Below are positions 18,114-27,109 of a stretch of DNA of 64,000 bases, piece by piece. The DNA lies in NCBI RefSeq assembly GCF_014400405.1, contig NZ_CP060496.1:2232001-2296000 (forward strand). Direction: 5' to 3'. The notes beneath the pieces were generated by a model that saw nothing but the letters and a program-made list of their open reading frames with translations, ran no database searches and was not told the origin of the DNA. This DNA is from Brachybacterium sp. Z12 (GTDB lineage Bacteria > Actinomycetota > Actinomycetes > Actinomycetales > Dermabacteraceae). The position numbers were made by a program, and so were the translations under genes. Each line of letters opens with the position of its first letter. Position 1 is the first letter of the stretch.

Positions 18114-20141
18114 ATGACCGAGCAGGTCCACCTCTCCAGCAGGGTCAAGCAGATCATCGAGGTCGACGGGCTGCGCTTCCGTGACCTCGACGGCGACGGC
18201 GAGCTCACCCCGTTCGAGGACTGGCGCCTGCCTCCCGCCCAGCGCGCCGCGGACCTGGTGCGCAGGATGTCGCCCGACGAGAAGATCGGCCTGATGGTGA
18301 TCACCTCCCGGCCCATGGGCATCTCTCAGCGCAACAAGGAGATGACCAGCCACGATGGCGTGCTCGACGAGCAGTACCTGCCCATCAAGCTGGATCCGCA
18401 CACCAGCGCCGGGATCCCCTTCGAGGGGACCACGCAGATGATCTCGGAGCTGGGCATCCGTCACTTCATCATGCGTGAGGAGCCCACCGGAGGTCGTATC
18501 GCGACCTGGATCAACACCATGAACGAGGTGGCCGAGGAGTCCCGCTTCGGCATCCCCGTGATCGTTGCCGCGAACTCGAAGAACGAGGCCGGCGCCTTCA
18601 AGATGGGCGGCACCCCCGAGGATCAGCCGTTCACGGCGTGGCCCGGCACCCTGGGCCTCGCCGCGACCGCCTCACTCGAGGTGGTCGAATCTTTCGCCGA
18701 GCATTCCCGTGCGGAGTGGCGGGCATCGGGCCTGCGCAAGGGCTACATGTACATGGCCGATGTGCTCACCGACCCGCGTTGGTTCCGCGGCCAGGGCACG
18801 CTCGGGGAGGATCCCGAGTTCGTCAGCGGCGCGATCGCGGCGCTGGTCCGCGGCTTCCAGGGCAGGGATGGGCTCGCGGCCGACGGGGTGGCACTGACGA
18901 CGAAGCACTTCCCGGGCGGCGGCGCTCGCGAGAACGGCACCGACCCGCACTATGCGGAGGGCCGGTTCAACATCTACCCCACCCCGGGCTCGCTCGAGAA
19001 CTACCACCTGCCGCCCTTCCAGGCCGCGGTCGACGCCGGCACCTCCTCGGTGATGCCGTACTACGCGATCCCCTCGGCCGAGAAGTCCTCCACCCCGCAG
19101 GGCCGGGTCACGGTCTTCGAACAGGTCGGCTTCGCGTTCAACCACGAGATCCTGAACCTGCTGCGGGACATGGGCCACCGCGGCTACATCAACTCCGACT
19201 CGGGTGTGCTCTCGAAGATGGCGTGGGGCGTCGAGGAGCTCAGCACCGCCGAGCGGGTGGGCCGCGCCGTGATGGCCGGTACCGACATCTTCGCCGACAC
19301 CAACGATGTCGCCGCAGTGCGGGAAGCCTTCGTGCAGGGCCACTTCACCTCCGAGCGGCTCGACGAGGCCGCCGCGCTGCTGCTCGAGGAGCTGTTCGCG
19401 CTGGGCTTGTTCGAGGACCCGTATGTGGACGCCGAGGCCGCTGACCGCGTGGTCCAGAACGCGCAGGCGCGCGCCGCGGCGGAGGATGCGCACCGCAGGT
19501 CCGTGGTGCTGGCCAAGAACCACGGCGGCGTGCTGCCGCTGTCGGTGGAGGCCCTCAGCGGCAAGCGCGTCTACGTGGAGCTGTTCGCGACCGACCTGAC
19601 CGTCAAGCGCCTCGATGCGCTGCGCCGGCAGCTCGCACAGGCCCACCCCGGCATCGATTTCACCACCGATCACCGCGATGCGGATGTCGCGATCCTGCTG
19701 CTGCGTCCCTTCATCGGCTCGTACTTCGAATACGTGGGCATCGGGGACCTCAGCATCGGGGAGCACTCCCACATCGACATCGAGAAGGTGCGGGAGATCC
19801 GGGACAGCGTGGACACGCTGGTGATCGGGCTGAACGCCCTGTTCCCCTGGCTGCTGGATGCGATCGAACCGCTCGCCGACGCCCTCCTGGTCGGTTTCGA
19901 GACGGACTACCCGGTGATGGTCGAGGCGATGCTCGGCGAATTCGCCCCCACCGGGAAGCTGCCGCTGACCTTCCCGATCGACGCAGCGGCGATCGCGGTG
20001 GACGACAACGGGCGCTGCGCCTCGCCCAATGATGTCCCCGGGTTCGCGAAGGAGAAGCACATGGGCGGGCGCCCCTACGTGTACGTCGACTCCGATGGGA
20101 ACCGGTACCAGCTCGGCCACGGCCTGACCTACGGCGGCTGA
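18114..20141 (+). CDS. Glycoside hydrolase family 3 protein (beta-glucosidase/xylosidase-like)
   Basis: About 675 aa, frame intact. AGGAGG at 18102-18107 fixes the ATG at 18114. N-terminus carries DLDGDGELTPFEDWRLP, an EF-hand-like calcium loop common in this GH3 subgroup, then RAADLVRRMSPDEKIGLM. The barrel has KHFPGGG (about residue 264) and NSDSG (about residue 362) with the catalytic Asp. The alpha/beta sandwich domain follows (RRSVVLAKNHGGVLPL). There is no signal peptide, so the enzyme acts inside the cell on imported oligosaccharides. The short substrate side cannot be specified between glucosides and xylosides. It is monocistronic and divergent from the kinase gene; a GC-rich dyad near 20182-20215 may end transcription. 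Confidence 0.88.
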   Translation: MTEQVHLSSRVKQIIEVDGLRFRDLDGDGELTPFEDWRLPPAQRAADLVRRMSPDEKIGLMVITSRPMGISQRNKEMTSHDGVLDEQYLPIKLDPHTSAGIPFEGTTQMISELGIRHFIMREEPTGGRIATWINTMNEVAEESRFGIPVIVAANSKNEAGAFKMGGTPEDQPFTAWPGTLGLAATASLEVVESFAEHSRAEWRASGLRKGYMYMADVLTDPRWFRGQGTLGEDPEFVSGAIAALVRGFQGRDGLAADGVALTTKHFPGGGARENGTDPHYAEGRFNIYPTPGSLENYHLPPFQAAVDAGTSSVMPYYAIPSAEKSSTPQGRVTVFEQVGFAFNHEILNLLRDMGHRGYINSDSGVLSKMAWGVEELSTAERVGRAVMAGTDIFADTNDVAAVREAFVQGHFTSERLDEAAALLLEELFALGLFEDPYVDAEAADRVVQNAQARAAAEDAHRRSVVLAKNHGGVLPLSVEALSGKRVYVELFATDLTVKRLDALRRQLAQAHPGIDFTTDHRDADVAILLLRPFIGSYFEYVGIGDLSIGEHSHIDIEKVREIRDSVDTLVIGLNALFPWLLDAIEPLADALLVGFETDYPVMVEAMLGEFAPTGKLPLTFPIDAAAIAVDDNGRCASPNDVPGFAKEKHMGGRPYVYVDSDGNRYQLGHGLTYGG

Positions 20142-20221
20142 CCAGGCGCGGGGGTCGCGCCGCGGGCGGGGGCAGGCGGGCGCGGGCGGGCGCAACCCCA
20201 GGTTGTCCCGCGCCCCGCCCC

Positions 20222-20530
20222 AGGTCGCCAGGTCCCCAGGTCCCCAGGTCGCCAGGTCGCCAGGTCGCGAGGTCGCGAGGTCACGAGGTCACGAGGTCAC
20301 GAGGTCACGAAAAGTACCGCCCAGCTGGAACCTTTCGCGTCACCGTAGCCCGACCGCAGTCACCCCGCGCCACGTACCAGGTCGCCAGGTCGCCACGTCG
20401 CCACGTCGCCACGTCGCGAAAGGTACCGCCAGGTGGAACCTTTCGGGTCGCCGCGGCCCGGCCGCAGTCACCCTGCACCACGTACCCGGTCGCCACGTCG
20501 CGGAAGGTACCGCCAGCTGGAACCTTTAGC
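20222..20530. repeat. Nested tandem array: 8-bp repeats (11, 5 and 2 copies) each followed by a hairpin module
   Basis: Three modules. Each starts with direct 8-bp units of the form A(G/C)GTC-N-C-(C/G): 11 units at 20222-20309, 5 at 20379-20418 and 2 at 20487-20502. Each is followed by a near-palindrome GAAAGGTACC...GGAACCTTTC. In the first two modules, about 40 bp of similar sequence (GTCACCGCAGCCC-type, ending CCACGTAC) leads to the next module. It lies between the GH3 gene and the ssrA terminator. It is not a CRISPR: no unique spacers of equal length. Confidence 0.85.
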
Positions 20531-20558
20531 GTCACAGCGACCCCCGTGCCAGAGAACG

Positions 20559-20605
20559 AAAAAGGCCCCCTCCCTGCGCGAATGCGCAGGTGAGGGGGCC
20601 TTTCG
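20559..20605. terminator. Strong hairpin terminator downstream of ssrA
   Basis: AAAGGCCCCCTC and GAGGGGGCCTTT are exact complements flanking an inner stem CCTGCGC/GCGCAGG with a short loop. The A-tract before and T-tract after make it work on both strands. It lies 13 bp past the 3' end of the minus-strand tmRNA. Confidence 0.85.
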
Positions 20606-20617
20606 TGGTGAGTGCAA

Positions 20618-20987
20618 TGGTGGAGCCGGCGGGAATCGAACCCGCGTCCGATAGTGCGGAGCCAGGGCTTCTCCGGGCGCAGTCCGTATTGACGTTTTCT
20701 CAGTCCCGACGATCGCACGGACACGTCGTCGACAGACTCAGTCACTCTGAGGTGTTCATCCTTCCCCGATGACGAGGGTCGGCAGCAGTGGCTTCTTAGA
20801 TGATGGAACGATCCGGGTCAGAAGCACGCCCGGGGTTCCAGACTGCTAGCGCTGATCAGGCAGCGAGAGCGAAGTCAGTGCGCTTAGGTTCGGCACTTAT
20901 TGGTTTCCAGAGAACGTTTACGAGATGACTCTGGCTTCTCGGCCCGCTTCCCTTGCTGGACAACTACCGTCGAAACCGATCGGCCCC
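20618..20987 (-). ncRNA. ssrA: Transfer-messenger RNA
   Basis: About 370 nt. The 3' end reads GGTTCGATTCCCGCC then GGCTCCACCA, a T-arm and acceptor with encoded CCA. The 5' end GGGGCC pairs with GGCTCC of the acceptor and is followed by GGTTTCGAC, the conserved tRNA-like 5' segment. The tag frame begins with GCC at 20894 and encodes AEPKRTDFALAA, ending TGA at 20856; the LAA end is the usual protease degron. It rescues stalled ribosomes with SmpB, which is encoded 0.8 kb away. The exact 5' base is uncertain by one because it lies in a C5 run. Confidence 0.93.
20856..20894 (-). other. tmRNA proteolysis-tag reading frame
   Basis: Twelve codons plus stop, AEPKRTDFALAA, within ssrA. The resume codon GCC is preceded by AATAAGT, an A-rich context usual for tmRNA resume sites. 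The FALAA ending is shared by actinobacterial tags. Confidence 0.85.
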
Positions 20988-21200
20988 CAGCGTGGGTATG
21001 CAGCACAGATATCGACGACCCCTCAGGGCCGTCCTTGCACTCACTCTTCTGTTATCAAACACCCACTGACGACGGGCCTCCCCGTGCGTCGTGCTCCTAC
21101 TCTACCCCGCCAAGCCGACGAACTGAAGTGAGTATCCCTCAGCTCACGGCGAAGCCCACCACGCTGGACCCCGCCCGCACGTCGCGGTGATGATGGGACG

Positions 21201-21778
21201 GTGAGCAGCTTCGAAGCAGCCGGTGTGCAGATCCGGATCGATGACGACAGCCTGCGGGAGGTGGTCTCGGACCCGGAGGCGCTGTCCGCCTGGTGCGCGG
21301 AGCATCCGCAGGATCCTCGCACCGTGGCCTACTTGCGCATGCTCGGACGGCTCGACGAAGCTGCGATCGCCGGCCGTGCCGCTCTCGCCCAGAGCGGCCT
21401 GCCCCCGGTGAGGCGGGCGATGCTCCGGGCCCGCTACGCCCACGTGCTGCAGTGGCAGGGTGCTTTCCTCGCCGCCGAGGAGCAGCTGGACCTGGCCGCT
21501 GAGGAGACCGGGCTCGAGGACCCCACCTCCCCGTCGTCGCTGTCCGCCCTGGCGTCGGTGTTCCAGCACCGGGCGAAGTGCCGCTTCGAGCACGCGCTCG
21601 CCGAGCAGCGAGCGGACCGCCCCGCGGCCGCCGCACGGCAGTGGGCCGCAGCGCTGGAGGACGCGCAGCGGGCGCTGTTCATGCGGGAGCGGCTGGGGGT
21701 GGCCGATGCAGGTGCGATCAGATCCAGCGAGCAGACCGTCACCCGCCTGGAGCGACGCGATCTGGGGGTGGGCGCTGA
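21201..21778 (+). CDS. TPR-like hypothetical protein
   Basis: About 192 aa, helical, built of TPR-like pairs: AYLRMLGRLDEAAIAGRAAL, MLRARYAHVLQWQGAFLAAEEQLDLA and a late FEHALAEQRADRPAAAARQWAAALEDAQRAL. The uninterrupted frame would run on across smpB antisense to 22400. Restoring one G in the run near 21754-21758 instead gives an ending TRLERRDLGGGR and stop at 21778, 16 bp before the convergent smpB end, which is far more credible. No signal peptide. TPR proteins mediate protein contacts; the partner is unknown. Confidence 0.6.
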
Positions 21779-21794
21779 GGCCGACGAGCATGGC

Positions 21795-22301
21795 TCAGGC
21801 GAGCTCGCGCTGCCGCATGGCGCGCTGCGCCTCGCGAAGGTCCTGCTTCTCGCGGAGAGTCTGACGCTTGTCCCATTCCTTCTTGCCGCGTCCCAGACCG
21901 ATGACGACCTTGGCGTGCGAGCCCAGGAAGTACATCTCCATCGGGACGATCGTGAAGCCCTTCTCGCGGGACTTGCTGGCGAGCTTCTCGATCTCTCCCT
22001 TGTGCAGCAGGAGCTTGCGCTTGCGGCGGGCGGCGTGGTTGGTCCAGGTGCCTTTGACGTAGGGCGCGATGTGGGCGTTGTCCATCCACACCTCGCCACC
22101 CTCGATGTAGCAGTACCCATCGATCAGAGAGGCGCCGCGGTCCCGCAGGGACTTCACCTCGGTCCCGGACAGGACGATGCCCGCTTCCCAGGTCTGGTCG
22201 ATGTAGTAGTCGTGCCGGGCGCGCTTGTTCGAGGCGATGAGCTTCTTCGGAGGCCCGTCGTCCGCAGCGGCCTTCTTCGCCGCAGTCTTCTTCGCCGACA
22301 T
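21795..22301 (-). CDS. smpB: SsrA-binding protein SmpB
   Basis: About 168 aa; binds the tRNA-like domain of tmRNA and carries it to stalled ribosomes. Seen: NKRARHDYYIDQTWEAGIVLSGTEVKSLR, the family opening, GEVWMDNAHIAPY, and KGFTIVPMEMYFL. C-terminus KKEWDKRQTLREKQDLREAQRAM is the basic tail that enters the mRNA channel. There is a 20-residue Lys/Ala-rich N-terminal extension (SAKKTAAKKAAADDG) longer than in E. coli. It is followed on the same strand by ssrA and preceded by the ftsEX group, the usual actinobacterial order. Confidence 0.95.
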   Translation of the reverse strand: MSAKKTAAKKAAADDGPPKKLIASNKRARHDYYIDQTWEAGIVLSGTEVKSLRDRGASLIDGYCYIEGGEVWMDNAHIAPYVKGTWTNHAARRKRKLLLHKGEIEKLASKSREKGFTIVPMEMYFLGSHAKVVIGLGRGKKEWDKRQTLREKQDLREAQRAMRQRELA

Positions 22302-22437
22302 CGTGTCCCTCCTGTCATTCGCGGTGGTCAGTGCAAGGCCGATCGCACCGAGCGACCGGACGCCCCAGCTTACGCGGTGGTCACCGCCGGTCGCGAATGA
22401 TTTTCGTCAGCGGTGAGCAATACGTCCGTGCCGGGGA

Positions 22438-23793
22438 TCAGATGTACTTGCCCGGGTTGACGGCGTTGCCGTCCTCATGGATCTCGAAGTGGAGGTGGCA
22501 GCCGGTCGAGGATCCGGTGTTCCCCACGTAGCCGACGGTGGTGCCGGCGGAGACCTGCGCACCTACCGGCTGCGCGTAGCCCTGCAGGTGGTGGTAGGAG
22601 CTGGTGACCAGGCGGCCGTTGTGGATGCCGTGGCTGAGAATGATCTTGTTGCCCGCGCCGCTGTTGAAGGTGCGTGCGATCACGCGGCCTGAGTGGGCGG
22701 CACCCACCGGAACTCCGCAGCCGACCGGGAAGTCGACGCCGGCATGCAGCTTGCGGGTGCCGTAGATCGGATGCACGCGCCAACCGAAGTTGGAGTTCAG
22801 CCGTGCATTGACGGGATAGACCCAGCCACCGCCGGTATCGGCCGATCCGCTCGAGGAGGAGGAACCTCCCCCTCCTCCTCCTCCTCCGCCGCTGCTGCCG
22901 CTGCTTTTGCTTTGTTCCTGCTCACGCTCGCGGCGCGCGCGCTCTTCCTTCTCGCGCTCCTCGCGGGCGAGCTCCTCGATCTCGCTGTCGAGAGTCGTGC
23001 TGCGGGTCTCCAGGGCGCTGGCATCGCCCTCATGCTTCTTCTTCTTCTGCTCGAGATCGTCGCGCTGGGTCTGCTGCGTCGTATAGAGATCGTCGAGCTG
23101 CTGCTTCGCCGCGGACGCCTGCTCCTCGGCCTCCTCGGTGCGCTCGACGGCCTCCTCCGCATCGATCTTGAGCTGCTTGATCTCCTCGCGCACGGCGGTG
23201 AGGCGCTCGGCGGAGCTCTCCGTCACCACCTGGTCCGTGCGCAGCGAGTCCAGGCGGGTGCCCTGGGAGGACATCGTGATCCGGTAGTTCATCGAACGAT
23301 CGACCGCGTCCTGCGGGGACTGGTTGCCGAGGTAGATGGTGGAGGGGCTGGGCATCCCGCCGCCCTTATACGCGGTCAGAGCCACGGTCGCGAGCTCACC
23401 GCCGCTGCGGTCGACTTCTTCCTGTCCCGCCTCGACCGCGCCGGAGAGCCGCTCCTCCTCCTCCTGAGCCGTGGAGAGGCGCTCGCCGATGAGCCGGTCC
23501 TCCTCGCGGGCCTCCTCCAGCTCGGCCTGGGCCTCCTCGAGATCCTGCTGCGCCTGGGGGATCAGCAGCTCGGTCTCCGCGAGCGCGATGTAGGTGTCGG
23601 CGAGCTCGCCGCTGACGTCATCCAGCTCGATCCGCAGATCCTCGAGCTGCTGATCGACCTCTTCGCGCTCGGCGATCTTGTCCTCTTTGCTGCCCTCGGC
23701 CATCGCCGGGGAGATCGGCGTCGCCAGCATCGGCAGCGCCACCAGGACGGCGGCGATCATGCTGAGGGGACGGCGCAGGATGCTCCGGGACAT
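22438..23793 (-). CDS. M23 peptidase with coiled coil (EnvC/RipC-like FtsEX partner)
   Basis: About 451 aa secreted or surface protein. Signal peptide in the first 32 residues (MIAAVLVALPMLATPISPAMA). Residues about 38-290 form a long coiled coil rich in Glu/Gln. A Gly/Ser homopolymer linker around 300-325 leads to an M23 (LytM) domain at about 335-451 with LHAGVDFPVG (first metal ligands) and HLHFEIH (HxH). The H-x3-D and HxH motifs look intact, so it may be an active endopeptidase. In EnvC and in actinobacterial RipC, FtsEX activates such hydrolases during septation. Here the gene starts two bases after the ftsX stop, supporting that role. Confidence 0.88.
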   Translation of the reverse strand: MSRSILRRPLSMIAAVLVALPMLATPISPAMAEGSKEDKIAEREEVDQQLEDLRIELDDVSGELADTYIALAETELLIPQAQQDLEEAQAELEEAREEDRLIGERLSTAQEEEERLSGAVEAGQEEVDRSGGELATVALTAYKGGGMPSPSTIYLGNQSPQDAVDRSMNYRITMSSQGTRLDSLRTDQVVTESSAERLTAVREEIKQLKIDAEEAVERTEEAEEQASAAKQQLDDLYTTQQTQRDDLEQKKKKHEGDASALETRSTTLDSEIEELAREEREKEERARREREQEQSKSSGSSGGGGGGGGGSSSSSGSADTGGGWVYPVNARLNSNFGWRVHPIYGTRKLHAGVDFPVGCGVPVGAAHSGRVIARTFNSGAGNKIILSHGIHNGRLVTSSYHHLQGYAQPVGAQVSAGTTVGYVGNTGSSTGCHLHFEIHEDGNAVNPGKYI

Positions 23794-23795
23794 GC

Positions 23796-24712
23796 TCACA
23801 CCTTCAGGTAGCGGTTGAGGGAGACCACCGAGGAGGCGATCGAGAGTAAGGCGCCCAGGGCGATCAGAAGCGGTGCGGCCCAGAGCAGATCGGCGACGCC
23901 GACGGTGATGAGCTGCTCGCCGAGGGTGGGGGCGAGCCATCCCTGGACGATGTAGTGCAGGCCCACCCACAGCATGCCGGAGGCGATGATGCCGCCGATG
24001 ATCGCAGCAACGGCCCCTCCAGCAGGAACGGCAGGCGGATGAACAGGTTCGAGGCGCCGACCAGGCGCATGATCGCGATCTCCCGTCGTCGGCCGGCGAC
24101 GGACATGCGGATCGTGGTGGCCACCAGCAGCAGGGCCGCGATCAGCATCAGCACCGCGAGGCCGAGCGCGAACATCGTGGACTGGTTCAGCACGTCGATG
24201 AACGGGGCGAAGGCGTTGAGCAGGTCGGTGACCTCGTCCACCCCGTCACGGCCCTGGAAGAACTCGACCACGGCCGCGGAGTCGTCCGCGTTCTCGAGGG
24301 TGATGTGGAAGGAGACCGGCATGTCCTCGGCGGCGAAGTTCGATACGAAGCTCTCCCCTGCGAACTGCTCCTGGTAGATCGACAGCGCCTCGTCCTGAGA
24401 GCGCTCGGAATAGGAGGCGACGTACGGGGACAGCACGTCCCCCTCGAGAGCCTCTCGCACCGAGTCGATCTGCGCGTCGGTCGCGGCGCCACCAGCGCAG
24501 GATGAGGCTGTCGAATGCGGTGAGCACAGGAAGATCGTCACCTGGGCCTGTTCGACCAGGGTCGACTTCATGTCCATGATCTGCTTCTGCATCAGCGCGC
24601 CGGTGCCGACGAAGGTCAGCGAGACCGCCGTGACGATGACGACCGAGATGACCATGGAGATGTTCCGCCACAGGCCGGTGAGGATCTCGCCGAGGATGTA
24701 CCGCGCTCTCAT
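23796..24712 (-). CDS. ftsX: Cell-division ABC permease FtsX, one frame break
   Basis: About 305 aa, four membrane helices: one near residue 20-42 (SMVISVVIVTAVSLTFVGTGALM), a large extracellular loop, and three C-terminal ones. The conserved IAIMRLVGASNLFIRLPFLLEG lies before the break at the C4 run 24014-24017; restoring one base continues with GGIIASGMLWVGLHYIV and ends SLNRYLKV. The extracellular loop is presumed to contact the M23 coiled-coil protein encoded next. The ATG overlaps the ftsE stop. Essentially always intact in this order, so the break is most likely an assembly error. Confidence 0.92.
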
Positions 24713-25689
24713 CGCAGCTCCTCCTCGTCGTCCTCGGCGAAGGGATCTTCGTCCCGGACCCGCTGCGCCTCGCGCTCGTCGATCAGGTCCTCCTCGAGGA
24801 TGTCGCGGACGGGGACACCACTGCCGGGCTCGGCATCGTGCCGAGCGGCGGCCAACGCCGGCTCGGCCTCAGAGGGTTCCTGCTCGGGCGCGCCATCCCA
24901 ATCGGCGACCAGGCTTTCGTCATCCAGCGGATGCTCCTCGCGGTGGGCGGAGTCGTCAGGCAGGTTCCCGGAGATGACGCTCACCGGCGCCGGAGTCTCG
25001 TAGCTCCCGCCCTCCTCATCACGCACCACCTGACCGCCGACCATCTCGACCACACGGCGCTGCATCCGATCCACGGCGTTGCGGTCATGCGTCGCCATGA
25101 CCACCGTGGTGCCCCGCTCGTTGATCTCGGTCAGCAGATCGAGGATGCCAGAAGCGGTGGACGGGTCGAGGTTGCCGGTGGGCTCATCGGCCAGCAGGAT
25201 CGAGGGCCGGTTGACGTAGGCGCGAGCGATCGCGACACGCTGCTGCTCACCACCGGAGAGCTCATGCGGCAGTCGCTTGCCCTTGTCCTCCAGGCCCACC
25301 ATCTCGAGCATCTCGGGCACCAGGCGGCGCACGACCTTGCGGGGAGTGCCGATCACCGCGAGAGCGAACTCGATGTTCTGGTACGCAGTCTTCGAGGGCA
25401 GCAGGCGGAAATCCTGGAACACCATGCCGATGTCGCGGCGCAGCGACGGCACTTTCCAGGACGGCAGGCGGGAGAGGTCCTTCCCTGCCACATAGACGGT
25501 GCCGCGGGTGGGCGCGACCTCCTTGAGAACCATGCGCATGAGAGTCGATTTCCCAGAGCCGGAAGCCCCCACCAGGAACACGAATTCCCCGCGGGAGAAC
25601 TCGATGTCGAGATTCTCCACCGCGGGGTGCTGGCCACGCATGTACGTCTTGGTGACGTCGTCGAACCGGATCACTGGTGCCTGTCGCAT
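24709..25689 (-). CDS. ftsE: Cell-division ATPase FtsE with acidic C-terminal tail
   Basis: ATPase partner of FtsX. Residues 1-225 are a complete FtsE: Walker A GASGSGKST, MVFQDFRLLP (Q-loop), LSGGEQQR, ILLADEPTGNLD and ATHDRNAVD. The remaining 100 residues are an acidic, disordered-looking tail (DDSAHREEHPLDDES..., ending EDDEEELR) that typical 229-aa FtsE lacks. Coupled to ftsX by an ATGA overlap and located downstream of prfB, as in mycobacteria. The tail could modulate interaction with the divisome; that is inference only. Confidence 0.94.
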   Translation of the reverse strand: MRQAPVIRFDDVTKTYMRGQHPAVENLDIEFSRGEFVFLVGASGSGKSTLMRMVLKEVAPTRGTVYVAGKDLSRLPSWKVPSLRRDIGMVFQDFRLLPSKTAYQNIEFALAVIGTPRKVVRRLVPEMLEMVGLEDKGKRLPHELSGGEQQRVAIARAYVNRPSILLADEPTGNLDPSTASGILDLLTEINERGTTVVMATHDRNAVDRMQRRVVEMVGGQVVRDEEGGSYETPAPVSVISGNLPDDSAHREEHPLDDESLVADWDGAPEQEPSEAEPALAAARHDAEPGSGVPVRDILEEDLIDEREAQRVRDEDPFAEDDEEELR

Positions 25690-25828
25690 CTGGGGAAGTC
25701 GTGCTCTCCCAGGGTAGGGGCGCAGGGACCGGATTCGACGAAGGCTGGGGCTCGGTCCTGGTCAAAACCTGGTCAAGTGTGCGTGCCGCTGGTCACCAAG
25801 GCGGCGGCGATCAGCTGTCCTCGCTGCA

Positions 25829-25925
25829 CTGATCTCCTGCCGCTCGCAAGCTCGCAGCACGTCGATCAGACTCTTCACAACCCGCCGATCTCCTGCCGCT
25901 CGCAAGCTCGCAGCACGTCGATCAG
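25829..25925 (-). repeat. Two palindromic repeats (56-bp period) at the 3' end of prfB
   Basis: Copies at 25829-25869 and 25885-25925, the same family as at 9259-9409. On the minus strand: CTGATCGACG, TGCTGC, 10-base loop, GCGGCA, GGA, GATC. The arms GATC/GATC and TGCTGC/GCGGCA pair. The second copy contains the prfB stop codon as its first bases (TGA of CTGATC). Confidence 0.8.
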
Positions 25926-27037
25926 CTGTTGGACTTGCCCTGTTCGGCGCGCCAGCGGATGCCCGCGTCGATGAACTCGTCGATCTCGCCGTCGAACACC
26001 GAGGAGGGGTTGCCCTCCTGGTACTCGGTGCGCAGGTCCTTGACCATCTGGTACGGATTCAGCACGTACGAGCGCATCTGGTCGCCCCAGCTGGCCTTGA
26101 CGTCGCCCGCGAGCTCCTTGCGCTCGGCGGCCTCCTCGGCCTTCTTCAGCAGCAGCAGGCGCGACTGCATGACGCGCAGCGCCGCAGCACGGTTCTGGAT
26201 CTGCGACTTCTCGTCCTGCATCGACACCACGGTGCCGGTGGGGAGATGGGTCATGCGCACAGCCGAGTCAGTGGTGTTCACCGACTGGCCGCCGGGCCCG
26301 GAGGAGCGGAACACGTCCACCTTGAGGTCGTTCTCAGGGATCTCGATCGCGTCGGTGGACTCGATCAGCGGAATCACCTCGACCGCGGCGAAGGAAGTCT
26401 GGCGGCGGCCCTGATTGTCGAAGGGGCTGATCCGCACCAGGCGGTGCGTGCCACCCTCGACGGACAGCGTGCCGTAGGCGTAGGGGGCGGAGACCTCGAA
26501 GGTGACCGACTTCAGACCGGCCTCCTCCGCGTAAGAGGTGTCCATGACCTTCGCAGCATGGCCGTGACGCTCCGCCCAGCGCAGGTACATGCGCATGAGC
26601 ATCTCGGCGAAGTCTGCGGCGTCGACGCCGCCGGCACCGGCGCGGATGGTGATCACGGCGTCACGCTCGTCGTACTCGCCGGACAGCAGTGTGCGCACCT
26701 CGAGCTCGTCGAGCGTCTTGTGGATGCTGACCAGCTCGTTCTCGGCCTCGGCGAGGGTGTCGGCGTCATCCTCTTCAGCGGCGAGCTCGACCATCACCTC
26801 GAGGTCCTCGATGCGGGAGGTGAGCTCGCTGATGCGGCGCCGTTCGGACTGTGCGTGGGACAGCGCCGAGGAGACCTTCTGCGCGTTGTCGACGTCGTCC
26901 CACAGGTTCTGGTCGGAGGCCTGCAGCTCGAGGTCGGCAATCTTGGCGTCGAGCGCCTCGATGTCGGTCACCTGCTCGATGGAGGACAGGGTCGAGCGGA
27001 GCTGGGGGATCTCTGCGGAGAAGTCGATGGAAGCCAC
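25922..27037 (-). CDS. prfB: Peptide chain release factor 2
   Basis: About 371 aa; terminates translation at UGA and UAA. Contains [12 protein letters not shown] with the SPF stop-codon recognition tripeptide and [20 protein letters not shown] with the catalytic GGQ at about residue 250. The frame is continuous from GTG 27037, so the autoregulatory +1 frameshift known from E. coli prfB is absent, as is usual in Actinobacteria. Upstream of ftsE on the same strand, separated by 230 bp that holds palindromic repeats. Confidence 0.95.
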   Translation of the reverse strand: MASIDFSAEIPQLRSTLSSIEQVTDIEALDAKIADLELQASDQNLWDDVDNAQKVSSALSHAQSERRRISELTSRIEDLEVMVELAAEEDDADTLAEAENELVSIHKTLDELEVRTLLSGEYDERDAVITIRAGAGGVDAADFAEMLMRMYLRWAERHGHAAKVMDTSYAEEAGLKSVTFEVSAPYAYGTLSVEGGTHRLVRISPFDNQGRRQTSFAAVEVIPLIESTDAIEIPENDLKVDVFRSSGPGGQSVNTTDSAVRMTHLPTGTVVSMQDEKSQIQNRAAALRVMQSRLLLLKKAEEAAERKELAGDVKASWGDQMRSYVLNPYQMVKDLRTEYQEGNPSSVFDGEIDEFIDAGIRWRAEQGKSNS

Positions 27038-27109
27038 GATGTGGGAGTCTACGGCAGGGGGCTGGGCATGCAGTCCGAATCCCCGCGAAGACTCCGCCGC
27101 AGAGCGTTG

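Noticed and set aside
18672..20195. A 507-codon open frame opposite the GH3 gene
   Set aside because: Shadow of biased third codon positions; no motif.
20222..20530. CRISPR array
   Set aside because: Octamer repeats with no unique spacers, and palindromes differ in layout; no cas genes nearby.
25922..27037. Programmed frameshift in prfB
   Set aside because: The frame is continuous from the start; no in-frame TGA with a slippery site is present.
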